A stretch of 64,000 nucleotides of DNA from Yeosuana sp043876835 (lineage in GTDB: Bacteria; Bacteroidota; Bacteroidia; Flavobacteriales; Flavobacteriaceae), in assembly GCF_043876835.1 (NCBI RefSeq), contig NZ_JBAWJZ010000001.1:62001-126000 (forward strand), written 5' to 3'. Shown here piece after piece: positions 35,548 through 44,559 of the stretch. The translations under genes were made by a program, and so were the position numbers. Below the pieces are notes generated by a model. That model was not told the DNA's origin. It saw only the letters and a program-made list of their open reading frames with translations, and ran no database searches. Positions within the stretch are counted from its first letter, which is position 1, and every line of letters begins with the position of its first letter.

Positions 35548-35817
35548 ATGAAAGACCAACCATCTGGAAACGAAAAAAAAATATCAAGAAGAAGTATTTT
35601 ACCAATACTAGGAAGTGGATTTCTAATTCCCTTCCTAGGTTTTGGAAAAAATGAAGATAATGAAACTTCATCGCCTCAAGATGAAGAATACCAAACATTA
35701 TTGAAACCAGACGGAACTACCGTAAAGGTTAAAGTAAGTGCATTAAAAAAGTCGAAAGTAGTTAAGAAAAACGTATCAAACTCTTCATTTCTTAATTGGC
35801 TTGACAAAAAATTATAA
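35548..35817 (+). CDS. Small Tat-signal protein, truncated paralogue of the Fe-S subunit N-terminus
   Basis: 89 aa. A twin-arginine signal (KISRRSILPILGSGFLIPFLG) is followed by a short domain YQTLLKPDGTTVKVKVSALK. The next gene starts with the same two elements: SRRNFLDKG and ELMTTDGTLIQVDSSEI. The Fe-S gene at 39643 also has them: NRRKFLKLG and RLLTPDGKMVEVDATNI. The protein is therefore the leader plus PDG-motif module without any Fe-S domain. It has no cysteine. It starts 19 bp after the barrel gene and 22 bp before the Fe-S gene. A chaperone-like or regulatory role is possible, but unknown. Confidence 0.6.
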   Translation: MKDQPSGNEKKISRRSILPILGSGFLIPFLGFGKNEDNETSSPQDEEYQTLLKPDGTTVKVKVSALKKSKVVKKNVSNSSFLNWLDKKL

Positions 35818-35839
35818 TCCTTATTAACCAACAATAAAT

Positions 35840-36817
35840 ATGGAAGAAAAAAATAATGAATCAAGACGTAATTTTCTTGATAAGGGCATCAAATTGGGGT
35901 TAGCTGCCGCCGTTGGTGGATTAGCCATTTCAAAAATTTCCAAGTTAAGTGCAAAATCCAGTAATAGTACTGGTGAATTTGTAGAATTAATGACTACAGA
36001 CGGCACTTTAATTCAGGTAGATTCATCTGAAATTGTGGAAGTTGAACACACACACGACACAGATCCAAAGTATAACGTTAGAGAAGGCATGCCTAACAGA
36101 AAATTTGTTATGGTTATTGACTTGGCTAAATGTAAAAATGCTTTAAAATGTCAGAGTGCTTGTAACAAACACCATTACATAACAGGTGATCATGCATGGC
36201 TTAAGGTTTATAAAATGCAAGAAGATGAAGATACAGCTCCTTATTGGATGCCAACTACCTGTATGCATTGTGACCACCCTGCCTGTGTTACTGTATGTCC
36301 TGTTGACGCTACATTTAAACGTAGAGATGGACTTGTTTTAATTGATAATGAGCGTTGTATAGGATGTCGTTTTTGTATGGCGGCTTGCCCATATTCAACT
36401 CGGGTATTCAATTGGGATGATCCAGACCAAGGTGACATGAGTATGGATATGCATATGGAAGGAGAAACTCATTACTCTCCAGAATTTGCAGGTTTACCAA
36501 GTGTTAAAGGTACTGTAGATAAATGTGATTTTTGTCCTCACGCCATTGACAAAGGAGAACTTCCTCATTGTGTTACTGCATGTCCAAACGGCGTATTTTA
36601 TTTTGGTGACAAATATGAAGATACTGTTACAAATGGAGATGAAACACTTCGATTAAGTAAATTATTGAAAGATAAAGATGGTTATAGACTTATGGAAGGT
36701 CTAGGAACAAAACCGAGTGTTTATTACTTACCTCCAGTAAACAGATTAGTAAATTTTGAAGAAGGTTTAGAAAATTATACAGAATTCAGATCTGTTGAAA
36801 ACGAAGAAGAATCATGA
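35840..36817 (+). CDS. Tat-exported 4Fe-4S electron-transfer protein (module 1)
   Basis: 325 aa. The Tat signal is SRRNFLDKGIKLG (8-20). After a PDG-like motif (TTDGTLIQVD) comes a DmsB/NrfC-type domain with four Cys groups: CKNALKCQSAC, CMHCDHPACVTVC, CIGCRFCMAAC and CDFCPHAIDKGELPHCVTAC. These hold four [4Fe-4S] clusters. The protein faces the periplasm and passes electrons between the NrfD quinol subunit and cytochromes. It overlaps the NrfD gene by 4 bp. In known enzymes this subunit pairs with a molybdopterin catalytic subunit, which is absent here. Confidence 0.9.
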   Translation: MEEKNNESRRNFLDKGIKLGLAAAVGGLAISKISKLSAKSSNSTGEFVELMTTDGTLIQVDSSEIVEVEHTHDTDPKYNVREGMPNRKFVMVIDLAKCKNALKCQSACNKHHYITGDHAWLKVYKMQEDEDTAPYWMPTTCMHCDHPACVTVCPVDATFKRRDGLVLIDNERCIGCRFCMAACPYSTRVFNWDDPDQGDMSMDMHMEGETHYSPEFAGLPSVKGTVDKCDFCPHAIDKGELPHCVTACPNGVFYFGDKYEDTVTNGDETLRLSKLLKDKDGYRLMEGLGTKPSVYYLPPVNRLVNFEEGLENYTEFRSVENEEES

Positions 36818-38130
36818 AAAATTACGATGCATTACTTAATGATTTAGCACCACAAAAATTTGGAAAAAAAGGTGTTATTTGGACTACCGCATTAATAGTC
36901 GTAATTATAGCTGGTATTATTGCTTATATTGATCAAGTTATAAAAGGTCAAGTTGTAACCAATATGAGTGATTATGCTTTATGGGGTGTTTATATTTCAA
37001 ACTTTGTGTTTTTTGTTGCAACAAGTTTTGTTAGTACAATTACAGTAGCCGTTTTAAGACTTACAAATAATGCTTGGAGAACTCCTATTGTTAGAATTGC
37101 AGAAATTATATCTGTTGCAGCTATTATCATGGCTGGACTGACCATTATGATTGACATGGGTAGACCAGACCGATTGATGAATTTATTTATTTATGGTCGA
37201 ATGCAATCACCAATTATTTGGGATGTTATAATAATACCAACATTTATGGCCATAGCGCTATTATTATTATTTTATCCATTAATTCCTGATTTTGCACTTC
37301 TTAAAGAATATTTCAAAGATAAACAACCTAAACTCAGCAAATGGTATGGAAATTTGTCCTTGAATTGGACAGGAAGTGAAAAACAAAAATCTATTCATAT
37401 TAAAGCCATCCATTTAATTTCTATTCTAATTATTCCAGCGGGGTTTATGTTGCAAACCGTAGACGCATGGTTATTTTCAACCCTATTTAGGGTTGGTTGG
37501 GATAGTACAAATATGGGTGCGTACTTTATTTCAGGAGCTGCTGTTGCTGGCATAGGCGCTTTGGTTGCTGTTGTTTATATAATTAGAAGAGCTTACCATT
37601 TAGAAAACTACATAACTGAATTTCATTTTGATAAATTAGGTAAATTTTTAGCTTTGGCATGTTTGCTTTACCTGTATTTTAATATTAATGAATATTTAAT
37701 ACCTGAATTTACTTCTAAAAAAGAAGAAATAACACATTTAAATGTATTGGTTACAGGTGAGTATGCTCCATTGTTTTGGTTTGTTATTGTTGGTGGTTTA
37801 ATAATTCCAATAATCGTTTTGTTTTTCAAAAAAGGAAGAAAACCTCTTTCTATGTTTTTAATTGGTTTACTAGTTGTTTTAGGTTCTTGGTGGAAACGTT
37901 ACTTAATTGTAACTCCAACGCTTTTACATCCATTCTTACCAATTCAAGGAGTTCCAGAAGCTTGGCATCATTACTTTCCTAGTGTACACGAATGGTTAAT
38001 CACCTTTGCTACATTAGCTATGTGTTTACTGATTATAACAATATTAGTTAGGTACTTACCTGTTATACCAATTCAAAGAACATTTGATGAGCAAGAAGAA
38101 TTAGAATTAAACAAAAACACTAAATCATGA
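36814..38130 (+). CDS. NrfD/PsrC-type membrane quinone subunit (module 1)
   Basis: 438 aa with about 9-10 transmembrane helices. NrfD-family features include the WGVYISNFVFFVATSF helix and ITVAVLRLTNNAWRTPIVRIAE after it, the WDVIIIPTFM helix and the HLISILIIPAGFMLQTVDAW segment. It anchors the periplasmic Fe-S protein and exchanges electrons with menaquinone. It overlaps its neighbours by 4 bp on both sides. The paralogue at 40645 is alignable along most of its length. Confidence 0.88.
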   Translation: MKNYDALLNDLAPQKFGKKGVIWTTALIVVIIAGIIAYIDQVIKGQVVTNMSDYALWGVYISNFVFFVATSFVSTITVAVLRLTNNAWRTPIVRIAEIISVAAIIMAGLTIMIDMGRPDRLMNLFIYGRMQSPIIWDVIIIPTFMAIALLLLFYPLIPDFALLKEYFKDKQPKLSKWYGNLSLNWTGSEKQKSIHIKAIHLISILIIPAGFMLQTVDAWLFSTLFRVGWDSTNMGAYFISGAAVAGIGALVAVVYIIRRAYHLENYITEFHFDKLGKFLALACLLYLYFNINEYLIPEFTSKKEEITHLNVLVTGEYAPLFWFVIVGGLIIPIIVLFFKKGRKPLSMFLIGLLVVLGSWWKRYLIVTPTLLHPFLPIQGVPEAWHHYFPSVHEWLITFATLAMCLLIITILVRYLPVIPIQRTFDEQEELELNKNTKS

Positions 38131-38987
38131 AAAATAAATTTATAGCACACCAAATTTTTCTTGTTGTATTAAGTGTTTTTTTATGCACTTCTGGTTTTGC
38201 TCAAAAAGCAAAAAAAGACAAGATTAGATTAAAAGCAGAGTATGTTAAAATAATGAATGCAGAAATTTATTTTGACATAAAAGCCACCTCAAAAGTAGAT
38301 AATCAAAATATTGATGTTTCAAATATAGAGTTAACACTTTATAACAATGTTGTAGACGATCAAATCGAATTAGGTAAAACCAAAACCAATATGAATGGTG
38401 AAAGCAAATTTATCCTAAAAGATATAAATGCCATAAAACCTGATTCAACAAATATTTATAATATAGAAATTTCGTTTGATGGAAACGATGCTTTTTCTAG
38501 AGTTTCAAAAACCATTAGCTTTAAAAATGCTAATATTGAAGCAAAGTTAATTACAAAAGATAGTATTAATTATATAACAGCAACCCTAATAGATAAGTCT
38601 ACAGACAGTGTGGTTAGTGATGCACTACTAAGAGTGCAAGTGCAACGATTATTCAGACCCTTAAGAATTGGTGAAGAATTTAATAGCACTGATGAAACTG
38701 GCACTATTATTGTACCTATTGAAGAAGGAATACCTGGTGTAGATGGAAAGTTAACATTTGAAGTTGTTCTTAAAGACAGTGATGACTTTGGAACAGTGAA
38801 AGCCTTAGTTAATGCTCCAATTGGTGTACCAATAGTTGAAGAATCAACTTTTGATGAAAGAACCATGTGGTCTCCAAGAAACAAAACACCTTTATTCCTA
38901 CTAATATTTCCTAATTTAATAATTTTAGGGATTTGGGGTATAATTATATATTTAATATTAAATTTAATCAAGTTAAAAAAATCGTAA
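38127..38987 (+). CDS. Ig-like periplasmic protein with C-terminal membrane anchor (module 1)
   Basis: 286 aa. A signal peptide (1-24, GFAQ) is followed by two Ig-like beta domains (VKIMNAEIYFDIKATSK and ITATLIDKSTDSVVSDALLRV) and one transmembrane helix at about 258-280, with a short basic cytoplasmic tail. No cofactor motifs or cysteines are visible. It is conserved as the third gene in both modules, so it is probably a structural subunit that holds the cytochrome or Fe-S protein at the membrane. No named family is recognised. Confidence 0.65.
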   Translation: MKNKFIAHQIFLVVLSVFLCTSGFAQKAKKDKIRLKAEYVKIMNAEIYFDIKATSKVDNQNIDVSNIELTLYNNVVDDQIELGKTKTNMNGESKFILKDINAIKPDSTNIYNIEISFDGNDAFSRVSKTISFKNANIEAKLITKDSINYITATLIDKSTDSVVSDALLRVQVQRLFRPLRIGEEFNSTDETGTIIVPIEEGIPGVDGKLTFEVVLKDSDDFGTVKALVNAPIGVPIVEESTFDERTMWSPRNKTPLFLLIFPNLIILGIWGIIIYLILNLIKLKKS

Positions 38988-39004
38988 TTTAAAAAGTAAA
39001 AAAA

Positions 39005-39403
39005 ATGAAAACAATTAAAATTTTTACAATCGTAGGAATATTTTCTTTTATATTCTTCTCTTTCACCACTATTATGCAGGACAAATGGGTTGTTCCAGCA
39101 AAATATGTCAGCATGAAAAACCCTGTACCAGCAAAACAAGATGCAGCGATTGGTAAATCATTATATGAAAAACATTGCAAATCTTGCCATGGTAAAGAAG
39201 GTTATGGTGACGGTCCAAAAGCAGCAGAAATGAAAGGCGATCTTGGAGATTTCTCAACTGCAGAATTCCAAAAACAAACTGATGGAGAATTATTTTACAA
39301 AACAACTTTTGGTAGAAATGATATGCCTGAGTTTGCTAAAAAAGTAGCAGATGATGAAGACAGATGGTTAATAGTAAACTACATGAGAACTTTAAAAGAG
39401 TAA
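39005..39403 (+). CDS. Monoheme cytochrome c (module 1)
   Basis: 132 aa. An N-terminal hydrophobic segment (about 5-22) acts as signal or anchor. A class I cytochrome follows: heme motif CKSCH (C58-H62) in the KHCKSCHGKEGYGDG context, with the axial Met in GRNDMPEF and a C-terminal DRWLIVNYMRTLKE helix. It is the likely electron acceptor of the Fe-S/NrfD pair. It closes the module and is followed 19 bp later by a strong terminator. Confidence 0.92.
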   Translation: MKTIKIFTIVGIFSFIFFSFTTIMQDKWVVPAKYVSMKNPVPAKQDAAIGKSLYEKHCKSCHGKEGYGDGPKAAEMKGDLGDFSTAEFQKQTDGELFYKTTFGRNDMPEFAKKVADDEDRWLIVNYMRTLKE

Positions 39404-39422
39404 TCTTTATAACTAATTCTAT

Positions 39423-39455
39423 AAAAAAGGCCGAACTTATTGTTCGGCCTTTTTT
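39423..39455 (+). terminator. Intrinsic terminator after module 1
   Basis: A 14-bp stem (AAAAAAGGCCGAAC with GTTCGGCCTTTTTT) around a 5-nt loop, followed by more Ts. It separates module 1 from module 2. Confidence 0.9.
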
Positions 39456-39500
39456 TTTAATAAACTTTAAAAAACATTCAAAAAATAACTACAATTTTAT

Positions 39501-39514
39501 GTAACAATTGTTAC
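39501..39514. promoter_or_regulatory. GTAAC-N4-GTTAC palindrome upstream of module 2
   Basis: A perfect palindrome GTAACAATTGTTAC, 55 bp centre-to-centre upstream of the ATGAC box. It has the same arms as the sites at 32919 and 46188 with a different spacer. Confidence 0.6.
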
Positions 39515-39555
39515 TAACTTTATCATTATTTTTTTGTAAAAAATATTTAATCCAC

Positions 39556-39599
39556 ATGACTTTTGTCATAGGATAACCTAGTGTAGGTGCATACATTTA
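39556..39599 (+). promoter_or_regulatory. FNR-like activator box plus -7 box of module 2
   Basis: The perfect palindrome ATGAC-TTTT-GTCAT (39556-39569) is centred 33 bp before the centre of TACATTTA (39592-39599, a TAnnTTTG variant). There is no -33 TTG, as expected for an activator-dependent promoter. Confidence 0.72.
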
Positions 39600-39642
39600 T
39601 TATAGATTTTAGCATATAAACTAGCTCTATATTTTTTACATT

Positions 39643-40626
39643 ATGAATAATAACAACTCTGAAAAAGATAGTACCAACAATAGACGGAAATTCTTGAAAT
39701 TAGGGTTAATGTCAAGCGTAACGGCATTAGCAGGTACTACATTAATTAAAAACATTGCTTCAGAAGAAGAAAAACCGTCAGGAGAAAAAATAAGACTTCT
39801 AACACCAGACGGAAAAATGGTAGAAGTTGATGCCACAAATATTAATAAATATCCTGAGGCTCTTGTGACTCCTGCCGAATCAAGAATAGGAATTCCAAAT
39901 AGGAAATTTGTAATGGTTATAGATTTGGCTAAGTGCAAAAACGCAAGAAAATGTGTTGAAAGCTGCCAAAAAGCACATCAATTGGATCATAATCAGGAGT
40001 TTTTAAAAATCCAACTAATTCAAGACAATGAAAATGTTGCTCCTCACTGGATGCCAAAACCTTGCTTTCACTGTGATGAACCACCATGCGTAACCGTATG
40101 CCCTACTGGTGCTACTTTTAAACGTGACGACGGTATTGTATTGATAGACAATCAGCGTTGTATAGGATGCAAATTCTGTATTACAAGTTGTCCTTATTCT
40201 GCACGTATTTTTAATTGGGGTCACAAAGATAAGTTTGACAATAAAGACATCCCTTATTCTCCAGAAACTCAAGTTCCAGCAGCAGAAGGCACCGTGATGA
40301 AATGTGATTTCTGTCCAGACTTATTAAGACAAGGCAAACTTCCACATTGCGCACAAGCTTGTCCAATGGGAGTCATATATTTTGGAGACAAAAATGAGGA
40401 TATTGTAACTAATGGAGAAGAAACAGTTAGTTTTTCTGAACTAATTAATAATCGCGGTGGTTATCGACATTTAGAACATTTAGGAACAAAACCTAACGTG
40501 TATTATTTACCAGCAGTAAACAGACAAGTTCCATTAGAAGATGGTTTCAATGTTGATGAAGATATCATTGATAGATACCTAAATGTCCCATACGTTAAAA
40601 ATTTAAAAGAACAAGGCAAAATTTAA
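39643..40626 (+). CDS. Tat-exported 4Fe-4S electron-transfer protein (module 2)
   Basis: 327 aa. The Tat signal is NRRKFLKLGLMSS. The LLTPDGKMVEVD module follows, and then four Cys groups in the same order as module 1 (CKNARKCVESC, CFHCDEPPCVTVC, CIGCKFCITSC, CDFCPDLLRQGKLPHCAQAC). Long stretches are identical to the module 1 protein, for example KFVMVIDLAKCKNA. It is clearly a duplicate with its own promoter. The redox partner is the NrfD protein encoded 19 bp downstream. Confidence 0.9.
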   Translation: MNNNNSEKDSTNNRRKFLKLGLMSSVTALAGTTLIKNIASEEEKPSGEKIRLLTPDGKMVEVDATNINKYPEALVTPAESRIGIPNRKFVMVIDLAKCKNARKCVESCQKAHQLDHNQEFLKIQLIQDNENVAPHWMPKPCFHCDEPPCVTVCPTGATFKRDDGIVLIDNQRCIGCKFCITSCPYSARIFNWGHKDKFDNKDIPYSPETQVPAAEGTVMKCDFCPDLLRQGKLPHCAQACPMGVIYFGDKNEDIVTNGEETVSFSELINNRGGYRHLEHLGTKPNVYYLPAVNRQVPLEDGFNVDEDIIDRYLNVPYVKNLKEQGKI

Positions 40627-40644
40627 CCTTAACAACTCTTAATT

Positions 40645-41982
40645 ATGGATACAAATAGTAGAAAAAAAGAATTGGTTAAAGAATTTTCGCCAATGATAGA
40701 GAAATCAAGTTTCTTCTCAAATGTTTGGATATTAATATTAATTGCAATAATTGCCGTTGGTTTATATGCCTTTTATTTACAATTAATCAATGGTCATGAA
40801 ATTACAGGGATGAGAGATAATGTTGTTTGGGGTGTATATATCATCAATTTTATCTTTTTTGTAGGGTTGAGTTATTCCGGAGCATTTATTTCTGGAATTT
40901 TACATTTTTTTAAAACTCCTTGGAAAAATTCTGTTACAAGAATAGTTGAAATTATGACTGTTCTTTCAATAGTGATTGGCCCTATATTTATTTTATTATG
41001 TATTGGAAGACTAGACAGAATATATTATCTGTTTATGTACCCAAGAATACAGTCTCCAATAACCTGGGATATTATAGCAATTATCACAGACCTTGTAGGA
41101 TGTTTTATATACTTGTATTTTACATTCATCCCTGATTTTGCTATTTTAAGAGATAGCCCTAATTTAAAGATTCCTAAATGGAGAAAAAAATTATACAAAT
41201 TTTTAGCAATTAATTACCAGGATACAACTGAACAACGTAAAAGACTGCATAAAATAACTAGTATCATGTCTAAAATGGTCATTGCAATGGCTATTGTAGC
41301 ATACACCGTTCTTGCTTGGATTTTTAGTTTAACATTACAACCTGGTTGGAATAGCACCATTTTTGCACCCGATTTTATTTTTTCAGGTTTGTATTCAGGA
41401 GTAGGGGTTATAATCATAGCCATGTATTTCATTAGAAGGTATTATAAACTAGAAAAATACATTATTCAGTCACATTTTGTAATGGCTGGGTATGTTTTAC
41501 TAGTGTTATCCTTACTATTCGGGTATTTTACATTTAGTGATTACTTCGCAAAATGGTTCAGCCATAAACCAGCTGATGTAAATTTATTAAACACTTTATT
41601 CGGTCACTATTTCTGGCAATTCATTTTCGCCAATTATATTGGTGTTATACTTCCTTTAATCATTTTATCAATAAAAAAAATAAGGACTATAAAGTCTATT
41701 TCATTTGCAGCAGTAATAGCTGTTTCAGGATTATGGCTAAACAGATATTTAGTAGTAGTACCAACTTTAGAAACCCCTTACATACCAATTCAAGACACAA
41801 GACCAGAATTCATTCATTACAATGCTACTTGGATAGAATGGGCATTAAGTTTTACTGGTATAGCAGCTTTCCTGTTATTCTTTCTTTTAATAATGAGATT
41901 TGTTCCAGTCATCTCTATGTCTGAAATTATTAATCATGAAAGAGAAACAAAAACTAAAGAAGATGCATCAATTAAAAATTAA
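40645..41982 (+). CDS. NrfD/PsrC-type membrane quinone subunit (module 2)
   Basis: 445 aa with about 9-10 transmembrane helices. It is paralogous to the 36814 gene: WGVYIINFIFFVGLSY, SPITWDIIAIITD, and a shared LNRYLVVVPTLETPYIPIQ versus LKRYLIVTPTLLHPFLPIQ-type region. It should pass electrons between the quinone pool and the module 2 Fe-S protein. Confidence 0.88.
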   Translation: MDTNSRKKELVKEFSPMIEKSSFFSNVWILILIAIIAVGLYAFYLQLINGHEITGMRDNVVWGVYIINFIFFVGLSYSGAFISGILHFFKTPWKNSVTRIVEIMTVLSIVIGPIFILLCIGRLDRIYYLFMYPRIQSPITWDIIAIITDLVGCFIYLYFTFIPDFAILRDSPNLKIPKWRKKLYKFLAINYQDTTEQRKRLHKITSIMSKMVIAMAIVAYTVLAWIFSLTLQPGWNSTIFAPDFIFSGLYSGVGVIIIAMYFIRRYYKLEKYIIQSHFVMAGYVLLVLSLLFGYFTFSDYFAKWFSHKPADVNLLNTLFGHYFWQFIFANYIGVILPLIILSIKKIRTIKSISFAAVIAVSGLWLNRYLVVVPTLETPYIPIQDTRPEFIHYNATWIEWALSFTGIAAFLLFFLLIMRFVPVISMSEIINHERETKTKEDASIKN

Positions 41983-41987
41983 ACAAT

Positions 41988-42884
41988 ATGGGAACTAAAA
42001 TAATTCAGTTTTTAGTAATTACATTAGCTATAGGACTTTTAATGAATATTAAAAGTTTTGCTCAAGAAAATGATTTAAAAAATTATAAAGTTCGCTTTAG
42101 TTTAAACAACATTAAGCAACCTGATAATTCGCGTATTTTAGAAACAAGCTTCATTGCAACCAACAAGAAGGATCGAAAAGACAGAGTTCCCGTTTTTGAT
42201 GCCGCTATTAATTTTTTTAATGTAGCAGATGATAAAGAAATACTTTTAGGAACAGCAAAAACCGATAAAGAAGGTACTGCCCAATTAACAGTGCCAGCTA
42301 ATCAAAAATATATTACGGACTCTGAAGGGTACATAAATTTAAAAGCTGTTTTTGACGGAACTGATGGTTTAGATTATGAAGAAGCAGAATTAGCAGTTAG
42401 AGATGTTATCCTTGAGCTAAACCTAGAGGAAATTGATAGTGTAAAAACAGTTTTATTAAATGCTTACACCTTAGATAGCTTAAACACAAAAATACCACTT
42501 GAAGAAACAGAAATAAAATTCTCTATTCCTGGATTTATTTCAAACAGACCAATACAACAAGGCACTATTGAGAATGGTGAATTTCAATTTGAATTTCCTG
42601 AAAATATCTTTGGAGACATAAACGGAAATGTAGATGTTATCGCTTCTATTTTAGACAATGATGAATTTGGTAATGTTATTCAGAAAAAAAACATCCATTG
42701 GGGAATCAATAAAAAAATAGAAACAGAGTCTTATAAACTTTGGTCGAAAGTAGCTCCTATCTGGATGTATGTTGTCCTTTCAATTTTATTATTGGGCGTT
42801 TGGGCTAATTATGCTTACAGCATAATAAACTTATTCAAAATAAAAAAAGAGGGCGCAGAACTTAATGCTAAAATTAAAAAATAA
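41988..42884 (+). CDS. Ig-like periplasmic protein with C-terminal membrane anchor (module 2)
   Basis: 298 aa. It has a signal peptide (1-25, SFAQ), Ig-like strands (RILETSFIATNKKD, EAELAVRDVILELNLEEIDS) and one membrane helix at about 257-280, followed by a charged tail. It has the same layout as the 38127 protein but the sequence is less conserved than the Fe-S, NrfD or cytochrome paralogues, which fits a structural rather than catalytic part. It is 5 bp after the NrfD gene. Confidence 0.65.
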   Translation: MGTKIIQFLVITLAIGLLMNIKSFAQENDLKNYKVRFSLNNIKQPDNSRILETSFIATNKKDRKDRVPVFDAAINFFNVADDKEILLGTAKTDKEGTAQLTVPANQKYITDSEGYINLKAVFDGTDGLDYEEAELAVRDVILELNLEEIDSVKTVLLNAYTLDSLNTKIPLEETEIKFSIPGFISNRPIQQGTIENGEFQFEFPENIFGDINGNVDVIASILDNDEFGNVIQKKNIHWGINKKIETESYKLWSKVAPIWMYVVLSILLLGVWANYAYSIINLFKIKKEGAELNAKIKK

Positions 42885-42903
42885 ACATCAAAATTAATTA
42901 ATA

Positions 42904-43302
42904 ATGAAAACACTTAAACTAATAATGATTATTGGAGTTATAAGTATTGCACTTGTAGCTTTTACAAAAGTAGAACAAGACAAATGGGTAGTTCCTGCAA
43001 AGTATAAAACCATGAAGAACCCAACAGACCCTAAAGCTGATGTATCAACCAGTAAGGCTCTATACGACAAACACTGTAAATCATGTCATGGAAAAGAAGG
43101 TTATGGAGATGGAACGAAATCTGCTGGATTAAAAGGTGACTTAGGTGATTTTTCATCTGAAGAATTCCAAAATCAAACTGATGGCGAATTATTTTATAAA
43201 ACTACTTTTGGTAGAGATGACATGCCAGAATACACTAAAAAAATACCTGATGATGAAGACAGATGGTTAATTGTTAACTATATGAGAAGTTTAAAAGAAT
43301 AG
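42904..43302 (+). CDS. Monoheme cytochrome c (module 2)
   Basis: 132 aa, the same length as the module 1 cytochrome and nearly superimposable on it. The heme motif CKSCH is at C58-H62, with the axial Met in GRDDMPEY and a C-terminal DRWLIVNYMRSLKE. The N-terminal hydrophobic segment (about 4-20) is signal or anchor. It is the last gene of module 2. Confidence 0.92.
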   Translation: MKTLKLIMIIGVISIALVAFTKVEQDKWVVPAKYKTMKNPTDPKADVSTSKALYDKHCKSCHGKEGYGDGTKSAGLKGDLGDFSSEEFQNQTDGELFYKTTFGRDDMPEYTKKIPDDEDRWLIVNYMRSLKE

Positions 43303-43324
43303 TACTAAACGTTTTTAAATAATA

Positions 43325-43360
43325 AAAAAAAAGCCGAACAAAATGTTCGGCTTTTTTTTA
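43325..43360. terminator. Bidirectional terminator between convergent operons
   Basis: AAGCCGAACA (43331-43340) pairs with TGTTCGGCTT (43344-43353), with A-runs before and T-runs after, so it works on both strands. It resembles the terminator after module 1 (shared CCGAAC/GTTCGG core). Confidence 0.9.
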
Positions 43361-44557
43361 TTATTTAAGTTCGTCTATCTTTTTCCAAGGAGGCATTAAC
43401 CATAATAAAAAGGTTAAAATAATGAGAGGTAGTATTAGCCAAACTGATGCCATAAAATAGCCTTCTAAACCAGAATAAACAGCTCTAAAGGATGTAAAAC
43501 CACTTAAGCTTTTAGAAAACAATTGACCACCAATTACAACATTCCATCTCATAAAGAAAATACCAATAAGAACAAATATTCCTACAAAAAGATAAACTGC
43601 TTTTCTAATTTTTTCAGCTGGTTTATAAAATTGAAATATTCCTAAAAAGAATAAAGGCATTATCGTTCCTAAACCAATTTGCATTATAAATAGCGTAAGG
43701 TTAAGTTTACCACTAACTAATACTTTAATAATATCAAAAGATTCTTCAGCCTCATAAATTCGATGGATTTGATCCAAGGATTCTAAGGTGAAATCTATTA
43801 TCAAAATAAACAGTAAGTATCTGGCTATGGTATCTAAACATTTCATGTCAATTTTCACTCTCCTTATCCAACTAACTATCATATAAATAACCATTACCAA
43901 AGCTATTCCAGATACCATTGCTGAAAACAAAAATATAATTGGCATTAATACTGTTGACCACCAAGGATTAGCCTTTATAGAGCCAAAAATAAAACCTACA
44001 TAGCCGTGAAGCAAAAAGGCTGATGGAATTCCTATTACAGTAATAAAGTAACCTAATCTATCATCTAATTTTACTGATTTGGCATCAGTTTCATTAATTC
44101 CAAGGGTTATTATTTTATAAAAATATTTTTTGAAACCTTTGCTTGTTTTAGACCAAATAACAAAATCTCTTCTATAATCAAACCAAATTTCTAATAATAA
44201 AACCACCATTAAGTACCATAAATACACAAATCCAAAAATGGCCATTGCCGAGGTTGAGTTTGGTGTCATAAAAATTTCATAAGCCCTGAGAGGGTGTTGT
44301 AAATGACTTACTAAAGGCATGGTTGCTACCAATAAAAAAGCTAATGCCGTTAATAGAGCTAACCCATAAGTAGGTTTTAATACTTTAACATGAAAAACGC
44401 GCTCCAGTGATGCTAAAATAAAAGCTCCTGCAACCAATCCGGTAATGTACGGATACAATACAATCATTAATCCCCAATGCAAGTCTATTTCATTAGGATA
44501 AATATATCCATCAACTTGTGATAAGGCTTCGTATAAATGTTGAAAATGCTCTTCCAT
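43361..44557 (-). CDS. NrfD-type membrane quinone subunit (third set)
   Basis: 398 aa with about 9-10 membrane helices. It is an NrfD-family protein but only distantly related to the two module copies (GLMIVLYPYITGLVAGAFILASLERVF near the N-terminus, HLQHPLRAYEIFMTP after it). The latter context is seen in PsrC/DsrP-like subunits. It ends the tetraheme-Fe-S-NrfD operon, 2 bp after the Fe-S gene. It is predicted to exchange electrons with menaquinol. Confidence 0.87.
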   Translation of the reverse strand: MEEHFQHLYEALSQVDGYIYPNEIDLHWGLMIVLYPYITGLVAGAFILASLERVFHVKVLKPTYGLALLTALAFLLVATMPLVSHLQHPLRAYEIFMTPNSTSAMAIFGFVYLWYLMVVLLLEIWFDYRRDFVIWSKTSKGFKKYFYKIITLGINETDAKSVKLDDRLGYFITVIGIPSAFLLHGYVGFIFGSIKANPWWSTVLMPIIFLFSAMVSGIALVMVIYMIVSWIRRVKIDMKCLDTIARYLLFILIIDFTLESLDQIHRIYEAEESFDIIKVLVSGKLNLTLFIMQIGLGTIMPLFFLGIFQFYKPAEKIRKAVYLFVGIFVLIGIFFMRWNVVIGGQLFSKSLSGFTSFRAVYSGLEGYFMASVWLILPLIILTFLLWLMPPWKKIDELK

Positions 44558-44559
44558 AA

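Noticed and set aside
39636..39938. 100-aa antisense frame at the start of the module 2 Fe-S gene
   Set aside because: It is fully opposite the Tat leader and PDG module of a clear gene and has no independent support.
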